64,000 bases of DNA from Berberis thunbergii (Eukaryota; Streptophyta; Magnoliopsida; Ranunculales; Berberidaceae), in contig QNQO01000596.1 in NCBI GenBank assembly GCA_003290165.1, positions 248,001 through 312,000 on the forward strand. Direction: 5' to 3'. How positions within the stretch are numbered: the stretch's first letter is position 1; each line of letters begins with the position of its first letter. The notes below the pieces were generated by a model, which was not told the origin of the DNA, made no database searches, and saw nothing but the letters and a program-made list of their open reading frames with translations. A program made the position numbers and the translations under genes. Positions 12,046 through 22,414 of this stretch are shown here, piece after piece.

Positions 12046-12304
12046 TTAGGGTATTCCCCGTGCCGTTATCACGATAAAAGTTTAAAACTTGTCAAAACAT
12101 GATCACCCTTCATACTTATTTGCATAATCACCTCCATCAACAATTGAAGAAAAATAAATAAATATCAAAATATTGGGTACAGGAATCAAACCAATGCACT
12201 CTTGTGCTTTAAGTTTTATACGATCCGTTAGGTTCTTATATTTGAGTAAATCTCAGCCTTCTTTTATCTCCAATCTCAAACACAATCTTGATTTGTAATA
12301 TAGA
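12046..12304 (-). mobile_element. Non-autonomous Helitron, array unit 1
   Basis: Read on the minus strand, the unit starts TCTATATTACAAATC and ends with a hairpin-like GTGATAACGGCAC, about ten bases, then CTAA before a T. This matches the Helitron rule of 5'-TC, 3' hairpin, CTRR, insertion next to T. There is no inverted repeat at the ends and no target duplication. The interior is AT-rich without coding capacity. Confidence 0.7.
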
Positions 12305-12922
12305 CTAGTGTGTCCCCGTGCCGTTGGCACGCTATGATATTTTGAGTAACCTTGTGACATGCCAACCCGATTGTGCCAACGTCACAATGAAAACACTCAC
12401 TTTGCCCAAGAAATCAATTGGAAAACATAAAAGTTACAATACAAAGTCATTCATTTCACAATATAAAATGTATTTCATAGTTTTCAACAAATTTGGAATT
12501 GTACACAATGACAAATACTCAAAAATACTCAACTATAAATTTATGTATACAAATCAAAATAGATTTAGCATAAAAAAATAATAAACTTATACTTGAAAGA
12601 TGGATAATTGAAAACGGGAGAGATGAAAGAGTGTAAGTGAAGGTTAAGAGAAATTGAAAGATGAGAAATTAAATGAGTGTAAGAGATATTGAAATATGAG
12701 AAAAATAAATAAATATCAAAATGTTGGGTATGAGAATCGAACCCATGCACTATTGGTGCTTTAAGTTCTATACGATCCATTAGATTCTTATATTTGAATA
12801 AATCTCATTCATCTTTTATCTCCAACCTCAAACACTATCAGGTTCTGTAATATAGATATTTGGATAAATCTCAGCCATCTTTTATTTCCAACCTCAAACA
12901 CTATCCTATTCTGTAATATAGA
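12305..12922 (-). mobile_element. Non-autonomous Helitron, array unit 2
   Basis: The 3' end (left) has CTAG at 12305-12308, about nine bases, then the perfect hairpin CGTGCCGTTGGCACG at about 12317-12331. The 5' end (right) reads TCTATATTACAGAAT on the minus strand. A block of about 65 bp containing ATATTTG(G/A)ATAAATCTCA and ending CTGTAATATAGA is duplicated in tandem near the right end. The unit shares its interior with unit 4 (13196-13760). Confidence 0.75.
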
Positions 12923-13195
12923 CTAGGGTATTCCCCATGTTGTTGGCATGATAAAAGTTTAAGACTTGTTAAAACATGATCGCCCTTAACTTTTGAGCCT
13001 TCATATTTACATGCCTAATCACCACCATCAACAATTGAAGAAAAATAAACAAATATCAAAATGTTGGGTGTGGGAATCGAACCAATGCACTCTTGGTGCT
13101 TTAAGTTTTATATGATCCGTTAGATTCTTATATTTGGATAAATCTCAGTCATCTTTTATCTCCCACCCCAAACATCATCATGTTTTGTAAATAAA
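12923..13195 (-). mobile_element. Non-autonomous Helitron, array unit 3
   Basis: CTAG lies at 12923-12926 and a weaker CATGTTGTTGGCATG hairpin follows. The interior is nearly the same as unit 1: the ATGATCGCCCTTAA block, CAACAATTGAAGAAAAATAA and TTTAAGTTTTATATGATCCG. The junction with unit 2 is direct, CTAG on one side and the TC of the neighbour on the other. Confidence 0.72.
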
Positions 13196-13760
13196 CTATT
13201 GTGTCCCCCGTGCCATTGGCACGATATGATTTTTTAGGTAAACTTTGTGACATGCCAACCCATCTGTGCCTACGTCACCATGAACACACTCACTTTGCCC
13301 AAAAAATCAATTGGAAAACATAAAAGTTATAATACAAAACCACTCATTTCACAATATAAAATGTATTTCATAGTTTTCCAACAAATTTGAAATTGTACAC
13401 AATGACAAATACTCAAAAACACCAAATTATAAATTTATGTGTACAAATCAAGATAGATCTAGCATAAAAAATAATAAACTTATACTTGAAATATGAGTAA
13501 CTAAAAGCGGGAGAGATGAAAAATTGCATGTGAGAGTTAAGAGAAATTAAAAAATAAGATATTGAAAAGGTGTAAGAGATATTAAAATATGAGAAAAATA
13601 AATAAATAAATAAATATGAAAATATTGGGTATGAAAATCGAACCCATGCACTCTTGGTGCTCTAAGTTCTATGTGATCCGTTAGATTCGTATATTTGGTT
13701 AAATCTCAGTCTTCTTTTATCTCCCCCCCCCCCCCCAAACACCATCAAGTTTTGTATATA
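13196..13760 (-). mobile_element. Non-autonomous Helitron, array unit 4
   Basis: The 3' end carries CTAT instead of CTAG at 13196-13199 and the hairpin CGTGCCATTGGCACG. The interior matches unit 2 closely, including CATGCCAACCCAT and the AAAAATCAATTGGAAAACAT block. The right end is blurred near 13760. A C run lies at 13723-13736. Beyond it, 13840-13890 has a CTGGCTCCGTCACT motif like the right end of a hAT element. Confidence 0.68.
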
Positions 13761-13924
13761 TAATATATAATTTATGTATTGTTCAAATTATAAAAAAATT
13801 ACGTTAAGATAATTAATTATTATATTTTCATTAATTAACTATAATTCATCACTTCGCCCTCCTTAAACAAAATTCTGGCTCCGTCACTATCTCTACCCAA
13901 TCCCAAGTGTGTTTGTTCTTGTAT

Positions 13925-14460
13925 TTAGCTCAAAGGGTAGCCAAAATATCTATAAGGAAATATCTCAAATTTGCATAACACATCCAAAGCAAGAATAACC
14001 CCAAGTCCAAAATCTGGCATTTGGGAAAGTTTCAAAATAGGCCTGACATGGCTTCGAACCATATAGGATGTTTCTAAGAACTTGTACTTGTTGGAACTTG
14101 GCTTGTAAGAAGCACATGGAATAGTCGTACATTGAAGGAGATGAATCATTGGACTCGTTTGAATCCCTGTAACTTCCCAGTTCTCGCTATCTTGCACCTT
14201 CAACAATAAGAGTTAACCCTTCAGCAACTATTGACAAGTGGAGCGATGAGAACGGGTCTCCTTGCCTAATTCCCTTGGTGCTACTAAAAAGTCCATATAG
14301 ACATCCATTGATAGAGATATAGAAATTGACAGTGGATGTGCAAGTTTTAATCCAAAGGCACCGTTTGAAAGGAAACCTCATCTGTTTCATCACAAAAATA
14401 AAGTAATCCCAACTAAGAGTATTGAATGTCTTAGCAAAAGCTTACAGATGATGCCATGTT
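13925..14460 (-). pseudogene. LINE reverse transcriptase fragment
   Basis: Frame 14393-14187 reads ...NFYISINGCLYGLFSSTKGI, then RQGDPFSSLHLSIVAEGLTL. This is the conserved fingers region of plant LINE ORF2 (NG...G...S.RG.RQGDPLSP.LF). The next frame, 14206-13925, ends FPYRYFGYPLS, the decayed YLG.PL(G) block. The YADD catalytic motif expected in between is not seen. The fragment is truncated on both sides and is unrelated to a host gene. Confidence 0.78.
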
Positions 14461-15640
14461 CTTTAGAGTGTATTTGTGTGTTGACTAACGCGTTAGCAAT
14501 CGATGTTGCATCAATTATCTGCATTTTCACATATTGCTGAACATTGATACTACAATATTATGTCGACCATTACGAATTTTTGTTAGGAAGTTAGAACTTT
14601 TGCAATCACGTATACATGCTTCTATACATAAGGTTCATAATTATAGAAAAAATCTTGAAATCTACTCCCTTTTAATCTAATGCCAAAAAATAAAAATGAC
14701 ACCCGCAGTCCCACGTTTACCCCTTCGAAGATATGGTAGTTCCTTTCAATCTAAAACCAAAAAGGATGTTTTACTGGTTGATATTATAAATTGTGAATCC
14801 CTTCGCTGAAGTTGTGAGAAGCTTACGTGAGGAAGAAATGTAAGATGTATATCTCTATCCCCATTAGAAAATGGTGCAAATCCTCAATAGAACGGAAAAA
14901 TTCTCGACATGTCCCAGCAAGTCAGTTGAGATGGTGGTTGTTTAATTGAGAGACAGCATAAAAATTAGTTAAGGCATCGAGCGAGATCGAACAGGATTCT
15001 CCTGAAATGGATATTTTGCCTTTGAAGCAAGACCTGATCCAGCCAATTGATGTTGTGTGATGTCTACAGAATAAAACAACAAAATTATTCACCAAGGTTA
15101 AGACATTCACTTGGAATTAAGAAACTTGAAATGGGAAACTGAATTGGTGAAAAACCCATTCAGAAAGGGAAAAACGAAGAAGAAGAAGAATAAGGCCAAT
15201 TAAAATGGTTGGTTATTTCAATGCACATCTACGGTTGGTTGGCAAAAACAAAGAGGGCCTGCAAGATGGCACTTTGGGGTTTTTTTTTTTTTTTTTTTTA
15301 ATGAAGCTTCTCTATTCACTTTTTTTTTTCTTAAGATAAAAGATCCCTAAATTGTGTTGCTTCTTAGTAGTAAGTGAAATTTACAATCATCCTTGCCTGT
15401 CTTAATGTCTTCAATCCCTTATCGCACCACCAAAAAAGAGCTATCAAATTCCACAACAATTTCAGAATAGAAGAACAATACGTACTTATTATCAGCTTTT
15501 CTAATTATATAATACTGAGCACCAAACCCAAGCACACAAATTGAAAATAACACCACATCACAGGCGAATCTCATAACTGGATCCATCAGAAAAATAAAAA
15601 GAGAAAAAAAAACAGACAATTAGAGAGAGGAGAGCTTACA
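14461..15640. other. Unassigned spacer
   Basis: No family is recognised. A minus frame at 15110-14922 and another at 15619-15419 (rich in hydrophobic residues: FACDVVLFSICVLGFG) are open but have no motif I know and no partner frame. The second lies just downstream of a splice-donor-like site at 15638, so it may be intron sequence. A T run of about 20 lies at 15280-15299. Confidence 0.35.
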
Positions 15641-15960
15641 TGAATGAGAATGAGGGAGAGGTTGAGAGTCACAAAAGAAAGAGGCTGCCACAATCCCTGA
15701 GTGAGTGAGTGAGTGAGAGTGTCTCAAACTTCAGCTCTACCTGTACCAACCTCCATCAAACAAACCCTTTGACTGACTCTGAGTGCTGTGCTAGATTTTC
15801 TTTCAGACAAGAAGGAACCATGAGGAGCCCTTCTAGGGAGCGAGGGATGATGGGTGGTCGCTCCTCTTCCTCGCGCGTTACGTTGCTCTCTCTAGAAGGG
15901 CTCATAGAACCGGGTTTCCTCTTTTGGCGGCCCACGTGCTTAACGGACCAAAAGTCTCTG
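15640..15960 (-). promoter_or_regulatory. Candidate minus-strand promoter and 5' UTR exon
   Basis: On the minus strand a G-box with flanking site-II motif (CACGTGGGCC, 15926-15935) is followed by a pyrimidine-rich leader. The leader ends CTCATTCTCATTCAT, then the strong donor-like GTAAGCTC at about 15639. This looks like a promoter, a 5' UTR exon and an intron start, similar to the layout upstream of B3 gene 2. It could belong to B3 gene 1, 10 kb downstream, but no sequence links them. A 12-bp inverted repeat (GAGCCCTTCTAG, 15825-15836; complement at 15892-15903) sits within it. Confidence 0.35.
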
Positions 15961-16940
15961 ACACCTTTTCCCCATCTTCTAGAATGGTTGCATTTATTAG
16001 ATAAAACATGTAAAGGCGAACTCACCTTGTTGCTCCGATTATCCATGATAATTCGATGGATTTGCACGAATCATGTGTCGGTGACGCATCATTCTAATTT
16101 CTTCTCTATTAATTTTTGATGGTAGGATAATGGCCTACAGTGGTTATGACGGAGGAATTGAGGTTCGATTTCAAAGAGAGAACCTAAGAAACGACTACCA
16201 CATCCAAGGAAGATAACATGTTTGACAATAAACAACAATACCGAGCTATCTGGTAATTGGAATGTGAAAAATTTAAATCCCTTAATGAGGATCATTAGAG
16301 GGAAAGTCTGGTGCCAACAATCGCGATAATTCCAACTTCAATATGAGAAAAAAGTGATGGTGTTACTCAAATGGTGGTGTCACAAAGCAATTGCAAAAGA
16401 AAAACATGTCATGTCATTAATTACTCATAACCATTTTAGATATTGTTGTCAATTGACTGGATTCGATTCAATTTTTTTTTTTTTTTTTTTTTGTAATAAA
16501 AACCTTCGATGGTGGGGAGGGGCAACTATGGGATGCCAGACCCTTATGACTTATTAAAAATTGATTTACAAACCAAAACGGGAGTACATGACGACTTTAC
16601 CTGTATTAAAAACCAAGCAAACCAAACTAGACAAATTGCCTACAAATGACTAGCTCCAAAGTGTCCTACCACACAGCCACACCAGCAGATGGTGCCTTCC
16701 TTGAAACATCACTACGCAAAAACAATCCTTGCCAGACAGAGCTCCGCACAACATCAACCCAAACAAGACAGCTTACAGCTTGCAAGCACAAAAGCTTGCA
16801 AGCAGCACAATAACTGGCTATCATCTCTGAAGTGCAACAAAACAATTGCAAGCACTTCCAGCAGAAGAGATGCAGAAAGCAGCACCAGACCATCCACTTA
16901 CCAGCCTGCGCAAGTCCCCGCAACACTGCTCCTAGCAACT

Positions 16941-17743
16941 CAGGGGCAGAGCCAGGATTGCAGATAAAGGGGGGCAAAAAAATAAATCACAAATAATTTA
17001 ATTGTTAAAATAAATAAATAAATAAATATGATTAAACCGCAGCTTAATTGACCCTATAGGGTTTACCAAACCAAGCCCGAATGCTACAATATTGTTGCCA
17101 CTTAATATCCTCGTCGTTTCTATCTCGCAGGGAGACTTGCTTTCGCTTTGGTCCGTTGTCTCCACTTTGCATGAAAACTTATTCACGATGAAGTACATGT
17201 GCTTCTAATAATCAGGTGAAAACTCACAAAATCTTAACTGGTGAGTCTTGAACCTGCGACTTCTTTCAAGGAGAGTTGATGTCCGATCAACTGAGCTACA
17301 ATTAGTGGACAACTGTTCATATTAAGAATGTTACCGTCCAATTGCTTAGCTGAAGTAGGCTACCGTGAAGACTGAAGAGTGTCGATGAGGAGCAAACAAG
17401 CAAGAGAAAGAGTAAGACCACCTCCATAAATCAATCTATGTCTAATCGAAATCGTATTGTGCGATTGGAGAAATCATCAATCTCCGTTGAAATCGTCTTG
17501 TGTGATTGGAGGGGATTGGAGAAAATCGATTTTTATCGAAATCGTTTTTGGCAATTGAGAAGGCGGAGAGGTGAACTTGCGAAGGTTTTTTTGTATATAT
17601 TTGTATTAATTTATTATCTATGAGAGGGGGCAATCTAAAATTTTAAAGGGGGGCAAAATTGCAAATATTGTTAGTTTAGTGGGATTTCTTAAAAAGTTGA
17701 GGGGGGGCATTCCCCCCTAAGCTATAAGGTAGATCCGCCCATG
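16941..17743. mobile_element. hAT-type element, CAGGGGC ends, inside the LINE
   Basis: The left end CAGGGGCAGAGCCA and the right end (reverse complement CATGGGCGGATCTA) form imperfect inverted repeats of the hAT CAGGGGCGGA type. The flanks TAGCAACT and CAGCAGCT match at 6 of 8 positions. Near the right end GGGGGGCA-type motifs and a tandemly repeated AATCGT(A/C)TTGTG block (about 17447-17545) are present. No transposase is encoded. A SINE is nested within it. Confidence 0.6.
17003..17305 (-). mobile_element. tRNA-derived SINE, copy 1
   Basis: The minus strand begins near 17300 with TAGCTCAGTTG (box A-like, 17298-17288). Forty bases on it has GGTTCAAGACTC (box B-like, 17254-17243), the internal pol III promoter spacing of tRNA-derived SINEs. 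It ends in an ATTTATTTATTT tail near 17003. A second copy lies at 21037. It is not a tRNA gene because no cloverleaf 3' half follows. Confidence 0.72.
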
Positions 17744-18250
17744 CAGCAGCTCAAGCACAGAGCTTCACCATAGCTGTCCAGCGGAGCTGCTCTGCACCAC
17801 AGATGCATAAGTCTTCGCCCTATGTTTTGTGCTCGACCAACCAGGGACACAACACGCTGACTGCTTGCCAATGTATGCCAAATGCACAATGGCGAGCAGT
17901 AACAAATTCTCCAAACAGAGTGCACAATAGCGCTCTGCGCAGCTCTGTTTTGTGCTTTGAGTTGCACTTAGAAATAAGCACGCTGGATGCTTGCCATTGC
18001 CCGCTCGGCTTCCATGCACTGTTTTTAGCCACAATCATTTAGGCACTCATATATACGCGGTCCGAACCTTATCTAAACGGATCAGGCCATCAATCTTGCG
18101 AGGGAGGTTCGCGGCACAAAAAACATGACTAACACCCTCCTTCTGAGCTCTATTTGCCAAAGCGTCAGCTACCGCATTTGTTTCCCTGAATAGAATTGGA
18201 TTTGTATTTGAACTTTCAAACTTAAGTGATTTTGGATCAGATTGAAACAA

Positions 18251-21036
18251 AACTCATAGGATGTGGATTTGTACTATTAGAAGATTTTTTTTTGGATCGG
18301 ATGAAATTCGAATTTCATGTGTCCTTATCGAATTTGGATTCGGGTTCGAATTTCAACAGTCAGGTCTTAATCGAATCCGTTTACACCCCAAATTTTACGG
18401 ACTCGAGCCCATCAGTCACATGTGTCACTCTTATATATAATCCTATGCACAAGCGATTGGCATTGAAAGATAATTAGGAGTTTAGACCATCTCCAATGGT
18501 GGGGTATAAGAAATATATATGTATACATGCAAAACCCTTTCTAATTTGTATGTATACATCTTATACATAGCTAAGGTCAACCTTGAGAAAATTATCGGAA
18601 TTCCTCACACTGAGCTCCTACGAAATCGAAATTTTGGGCCCAAATTGTTAACTAATATAGAAAGTGGCCCCGATATCCACATCTATTTAGGGCTTTCTCA
18701 CTTAAGCCCAAAGATATCCACTTTTATTTTATAATTGTTTTATATCCTCGGAACAGTCCTCAAAAGTTCAATGGAACGGTGCTTGGAACAGTGCTTGGAA
18801 CCGAGCTTGGAACAGTCCTCGTGCTCCATATGGGATGAAATTTTGAGAAATTTAGGACCCACTTAGTTTTTATTTTCAATTAAGGGCACTATGTAAATGA
18901 ACATTATATCATTCGTGCTCCATATGGGATGAAATTTTGAGAAAATTACACTCACATAAAAAAAATGTTAAAGTGTCAGCCCATTTCGACGTATGCTCAT
19001 CAAGATATGCATTAAAATCTTTGCATGTTTTCCAATTATTCTTGCTACTTAGATATTCCAATCATTTTCTCTAGGTACTTAGATATTCCAATCATTTTCT
19101 CGAGGCTTTATGGAGCTGTTATAATTCTTGCATGCTTTCCAAGTATTTTTATTACTTAGATAATCGTTAGTACTTAGGATATTTAGGATTTAGTGAATAT
19201 GTTCTTGACAATTGAAAATTGTAGGTCTATTCACGAAACTTTGATCTTGTATACGATATAGTACCTCTAACTAGTACTTATCGTGTCCCAATTACTAGAG
19301 TTCATATGTCTTTGCAATCTAATGGAGTGAATTTTCTACGACCATCAAAAACGTGAAGCCTGTTGCACAGATGTCCACACTTAAAAACAATAAATTCATT
19401 AGATATCATCTAATGCAAAAAAGAAAAGCAGCAAGAAAACAACCAATAAATTCACTATTATCTTCCTTAAAATGCCTCTTACGTAATAAGAATCTCATGT
19501 TAGAGTAACTTTTTTTTTGAAGGCAAGTACGGTTTTTATAATAAGAGGGTTTACGTAAAACAATTTAAACGTTTAAAGTAAAACAACGTTTAAATTCATA
19601 AAAGGGTCAATGATCCAATTCTTAGTAAAACAATTGATTGAAGTAAACATATATATTTTATACAGAGTTTTTTCTTAAGTGCATCGGTAAAGTGCCTGGT
19701 ATCTTGCCTGGTGGCTACTAGGCAAGATACCAGTGCACTGTAGTATTACTCTTTATACAGATGTCATCCAAAATTGGGATTGGACCTATGACCTTATGCT
19801 TATCAAAAAATTCTAAATGGGAGATGCACGTCTGCACCCTCGAGATGTGCATCCGTGCGAATCTCGAGGGGGATGAGTGGTAAAACCCCTTCCCCTCGCT
19901 GGTTCCCTCGCCCCTTTCCTCAACAATAAGAAAGGTTCTATGCTTATAGACTCCAACCAAAATTATTTTAAAGATGATGTCAGCCAAGCATATATAGATT
20001 TTCATGTTGTTTTTTATTGCTGGTATACAAGTCGTTGCTCCCAGCTGTATTACGACACATATTTACAACATAGGTTAGTCCTAGTCAATGTGGGAATAAA
20101 TCTTTTTCTTCAGGTCCTTCGCATTTGGTAAAGAATTCAACCTAGAATTTAAAGGAACTCTAGTAAAGGAGAGTTTAAATTGTTAAAATATCAATGTGCA
20201 TTATATGTTTGTAATCCGATTGATTTTTAGAATCTAATGACAGTATGTTCTAATTTTATTGTCGAATACTAGTCACCATATGGCAACTCAAATGCATGAG
20301 CACCTGCGGATTTTGTTGAGGGCAAAAGAAAAGGGAAAAAAAAATCAAGTTTGGTTGATGAACAACATGAGGCTCCATGATTTTTTTTTTGTTTCGCCAT
20401 TTAAAAAATTAATGATTAACCCTAAGCCTTTTCCCCTTTTATCTTTTTCCGATCCAAAACCCTATGTAAAATAGAAATGAATTTTATGAAAGAAATGACT
20501 CTAAGGCCCTGCTTGGTTCACTACAAATCCACCGTAAATGAAAATTATTTGTTTCAGAAATGTTTTTCTAAAACAAATAAATTATCACATCCATTTTCAA
20601 TGTGCTTGGTAGTGAATAAAAGATTTTTTCAATAAAATAAAACTTGCAAAATTTTGATATGTTATCCATCCGTACTTGCATATTCTAATCATATGACACA
20701 CTGGTTATCATAAATTAACACCCATAACTAACATGCATGTTTGCAAGTAAGGAAATACACGATTTAGCAAATTATTCATTGCCTTGAGTGGTGAAATCGT
20801 ATTGCTAAAAATCCTAGCATATATGATAATTCTTGTATCATAGGAAGTAATACTTGGAATACATGGAAATCTAAGGCAATATCAAAAAGTTATGTTGTTA
20901 TTCTTTTCCACTTCTTTCTAATCGCAAGGGTAATTCAACCATCATCCATGTCGAGAAAAAAGAAAAATTATAACTTAAGTAATTCGTATTTGGTCGTAAA
21001 AAGTAAAACAAAAATATTGGCATCCTTGTCCACCAA
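18251..21036. other. Gene-less region with scattered small repeats
   Basis: No gene is recognised. Visible are a tandem GTGCTTGGAACAGT / GAGCTTGGAACAGT repeat at about 18778-18818, the direct repeat CTCCATATGGGATGAAATTT at 18821-18940, the repeated block ACTTAGATATTCCAATCATT at about 19049-19103, and two hairpins near 19.7-19.87 kb. The start TTTAGACCATCTCCAATGG resembles the left end of a Tourist-type MITE, but no matching right end was found. Confidence 0.4.
19696..19733. repeat. Perfect 14-bp stem hairpin
   Basis: CTGGTATCTTGCCT (19696-19709) and its exact complement AGGCAAGATACCAG (19720-19733) are separated by ten bases. A second inverted repeat, CCCTCGAGAT and ATCTCGAGGG, lies at about 19838-19871. 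No T run follows the first hairpin, so it does not look like a pol III terminator. It is too short for a typical plant microRNA precursor. Confidence 0.7.
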
Positions 21037-21385
21037 TTGTGGCACAGTTGGCAAACATCCACTCTCCTTGTGAGAGCTCGCTGATTTGAGATTTATTAGT
21101 TAGGATTTGTGAGTTTTCACTCGATTATTAGGAACACATGGGCTCTGCAGTTGATAAGCCTTTGGGCATTGAATATGTAGCTGCTTAAATGGACTGGACT
21201 GGAGCGAAGTGAAAGCAAGTCTTCATGCGAAGTGAGGGCAATGGGACCAGAGCGAAAGTAAGTCTCCATACAAGATGGATGCGACGAGGATATTGAGTGG
21301 CAACAATATTGTAGCCTTCGGGTCTGGTTTGGTTAATCCTATAAGGTCAATCATGTAATAGCATGGATTAATAAATAAATAAAAA
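21037..21385 (+). mobile_element. tRNA-derived SINE, copy 2
   Basis: The plus strand matches the minus strand of 17003-17305 in order: GGCACAGTTGGCAAACATCC (decayed box A), TTGTGAGTTTTCAC, a GCGAAAG(T/C)AAGTCTCC block, ACGAGGATATT and GGCAACAATATTGTAGC. It ends in a TAATAAATAAATAAA tail. Box B has decayed more than in copy 1. The two copies are in opposite orientation 4 kb apart. Confidence 0.72.
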
Positions 21386-21896
21386 GGGTCAACGACCCAA
21401 TTTTTTTTTTTTTTTTTTTTTAAATTTGAAATCCTTTCTCACAAAAAATAAGAAACATTCTCATACTAATAGTAATTATAGAGTATTATGCGTGTTTAAT
21501 AATAAATAGGATGTCATTTAGCCCCAAGTAAAACCGTTTTTAAGAGAAAAGTAGATTTTATTTCGAGCGAGGATTGGTGTACAAGCGAGTTCTACAAGTG
21601 ATCTCACAAAGCTCCTCAATCATATGATTGAAATCATCCAACGAACATGATATGTTTTGTGCTAGCAAAAGATAGCTTGTACATGAACTACTTCCACTTT
21701 TCATGGCTAATTAAATGGTGTGTGCTCTACACTTAACTCTTGCTTTCATTTCTCTCTCCCACCTTTTTCCTCGTAACCAAAAAAAGAACATAAAATATTT
21801 TTGAACATATGAGGAAGTTTGAAGGGATATTCTAGTCATACCTTGAAATAGTGGATGGACACTAATACAAATTTTAATTCCAAATGCAATTCTAGG

Positions 21897-22414
21897 TGAT
21901 GATACATCAAATAAGATTCGAATCACGATCGTACACGTGGCAAAAACCATCTATCACGAGGAACAAATACTTTAATCTAGGCCCGCCTGAAGTGGCTTGA
22001 AAAGACAGGCCCAGTCATTAAAGAGGCCCGAAAAGGGTCCTTGATAATAGATCGTAATCAATGGCCTGAATCCAACAAATCTTTTTTCTTAGAGAAAAGA
22101 GATGTTACAAAGGATAAACATCGTGGCGGGAATCACTCCCCCAAGGACGTACCTCAATGTAGAAGGATGTCATTGCAAAGAACATTTTTCCTCATCACAC
22201 CCTACATGCTTAAGTTATGCGAACAATTAATGACTGACATTATATAAGGTAAAGGGAACATTTGACAAAAGATATGCAAGTTCAACTGAACTATGCTCTA
22301 TCCAAATTTAATATTGTCGCACGGATTATCTGACTTAAGCATCAGAATGCTTCTTTGGCAATCTAACCTTATTTTGCAGGCCAAATCTCTAGAAAACCGA
22401 ATTTTGACGCATCA
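21897..22414 (+). mobile_element. Solo LTR of the gypsy family found at 56001
   Basis: It starts TGATGATACATCAAA and ends TTTTGACGCATCA, the same ends as the LTR at 56001-56569. It also shares internal blocks (AGGCCC stretches, TATA(T/A)AAGGTAAAGGGAA, TGACTTAAGCATCAGA(A/G)TGC and TTTTGCAGGNCAAA). No internal gypsy sequence flanks it. The five flanking bases, CTAGG and TTAAG, match at 3 of 5 with two transitions, so the duplication is uncertain. A solo LTR normally arises by recombination between the two LTRs of a full element. Confidence 0.78.

Larger units (their letters stand above)
16471..18250 (-). mobile_element. LINE 3' end: RNase H remnant, 3' UTR and poly(A)
   Basis: Frame 18250-18047 contains RETNAVADALANRAQKEG, the C-terminal RNase H motif of plant LINEs (RE.N.VADALA). 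It runs to VRTAYI and a stop. A long cysteine- and leucine-rich untranslated stretch typical of these 3' UTRs follows. The minus strand then ends in about 20 A residues (T run at 16472-16492). The element is 5'-truncated. It was later interrupted by a hAT element at 16941-17743, since LINE-like sequence is found on both sides. Confidence 0.68.

Noticed and set aside
12046..13760. CRISPR-like or LTR interpretation of the repeated blocks
   Set aside because: Unit size, hairpin plus CTRR ends and the TC starts fit Helitrons; there are no short regular spacers, and the context is eukaryotic.
15709..16119. 136-aa plus frame and its 103-aa minus shadow
   Set aside because: No motif is seen; both overlap a promoter-like and leader-like region with a G-box, and neither shows exon boundaries.
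16666..16977. 103-aa Cys/Leu-rich minus frame
   Set aside because: It fits the untranslated 3' region of the LINE and crosses into the hAT left end.
17243..17300. Possible tRNA gene on the minus strand
   Set aside because: Box A and box B are present, but the sequence does not fold into a full cloverleaf and it continues as a SINE body with an AATA tail.
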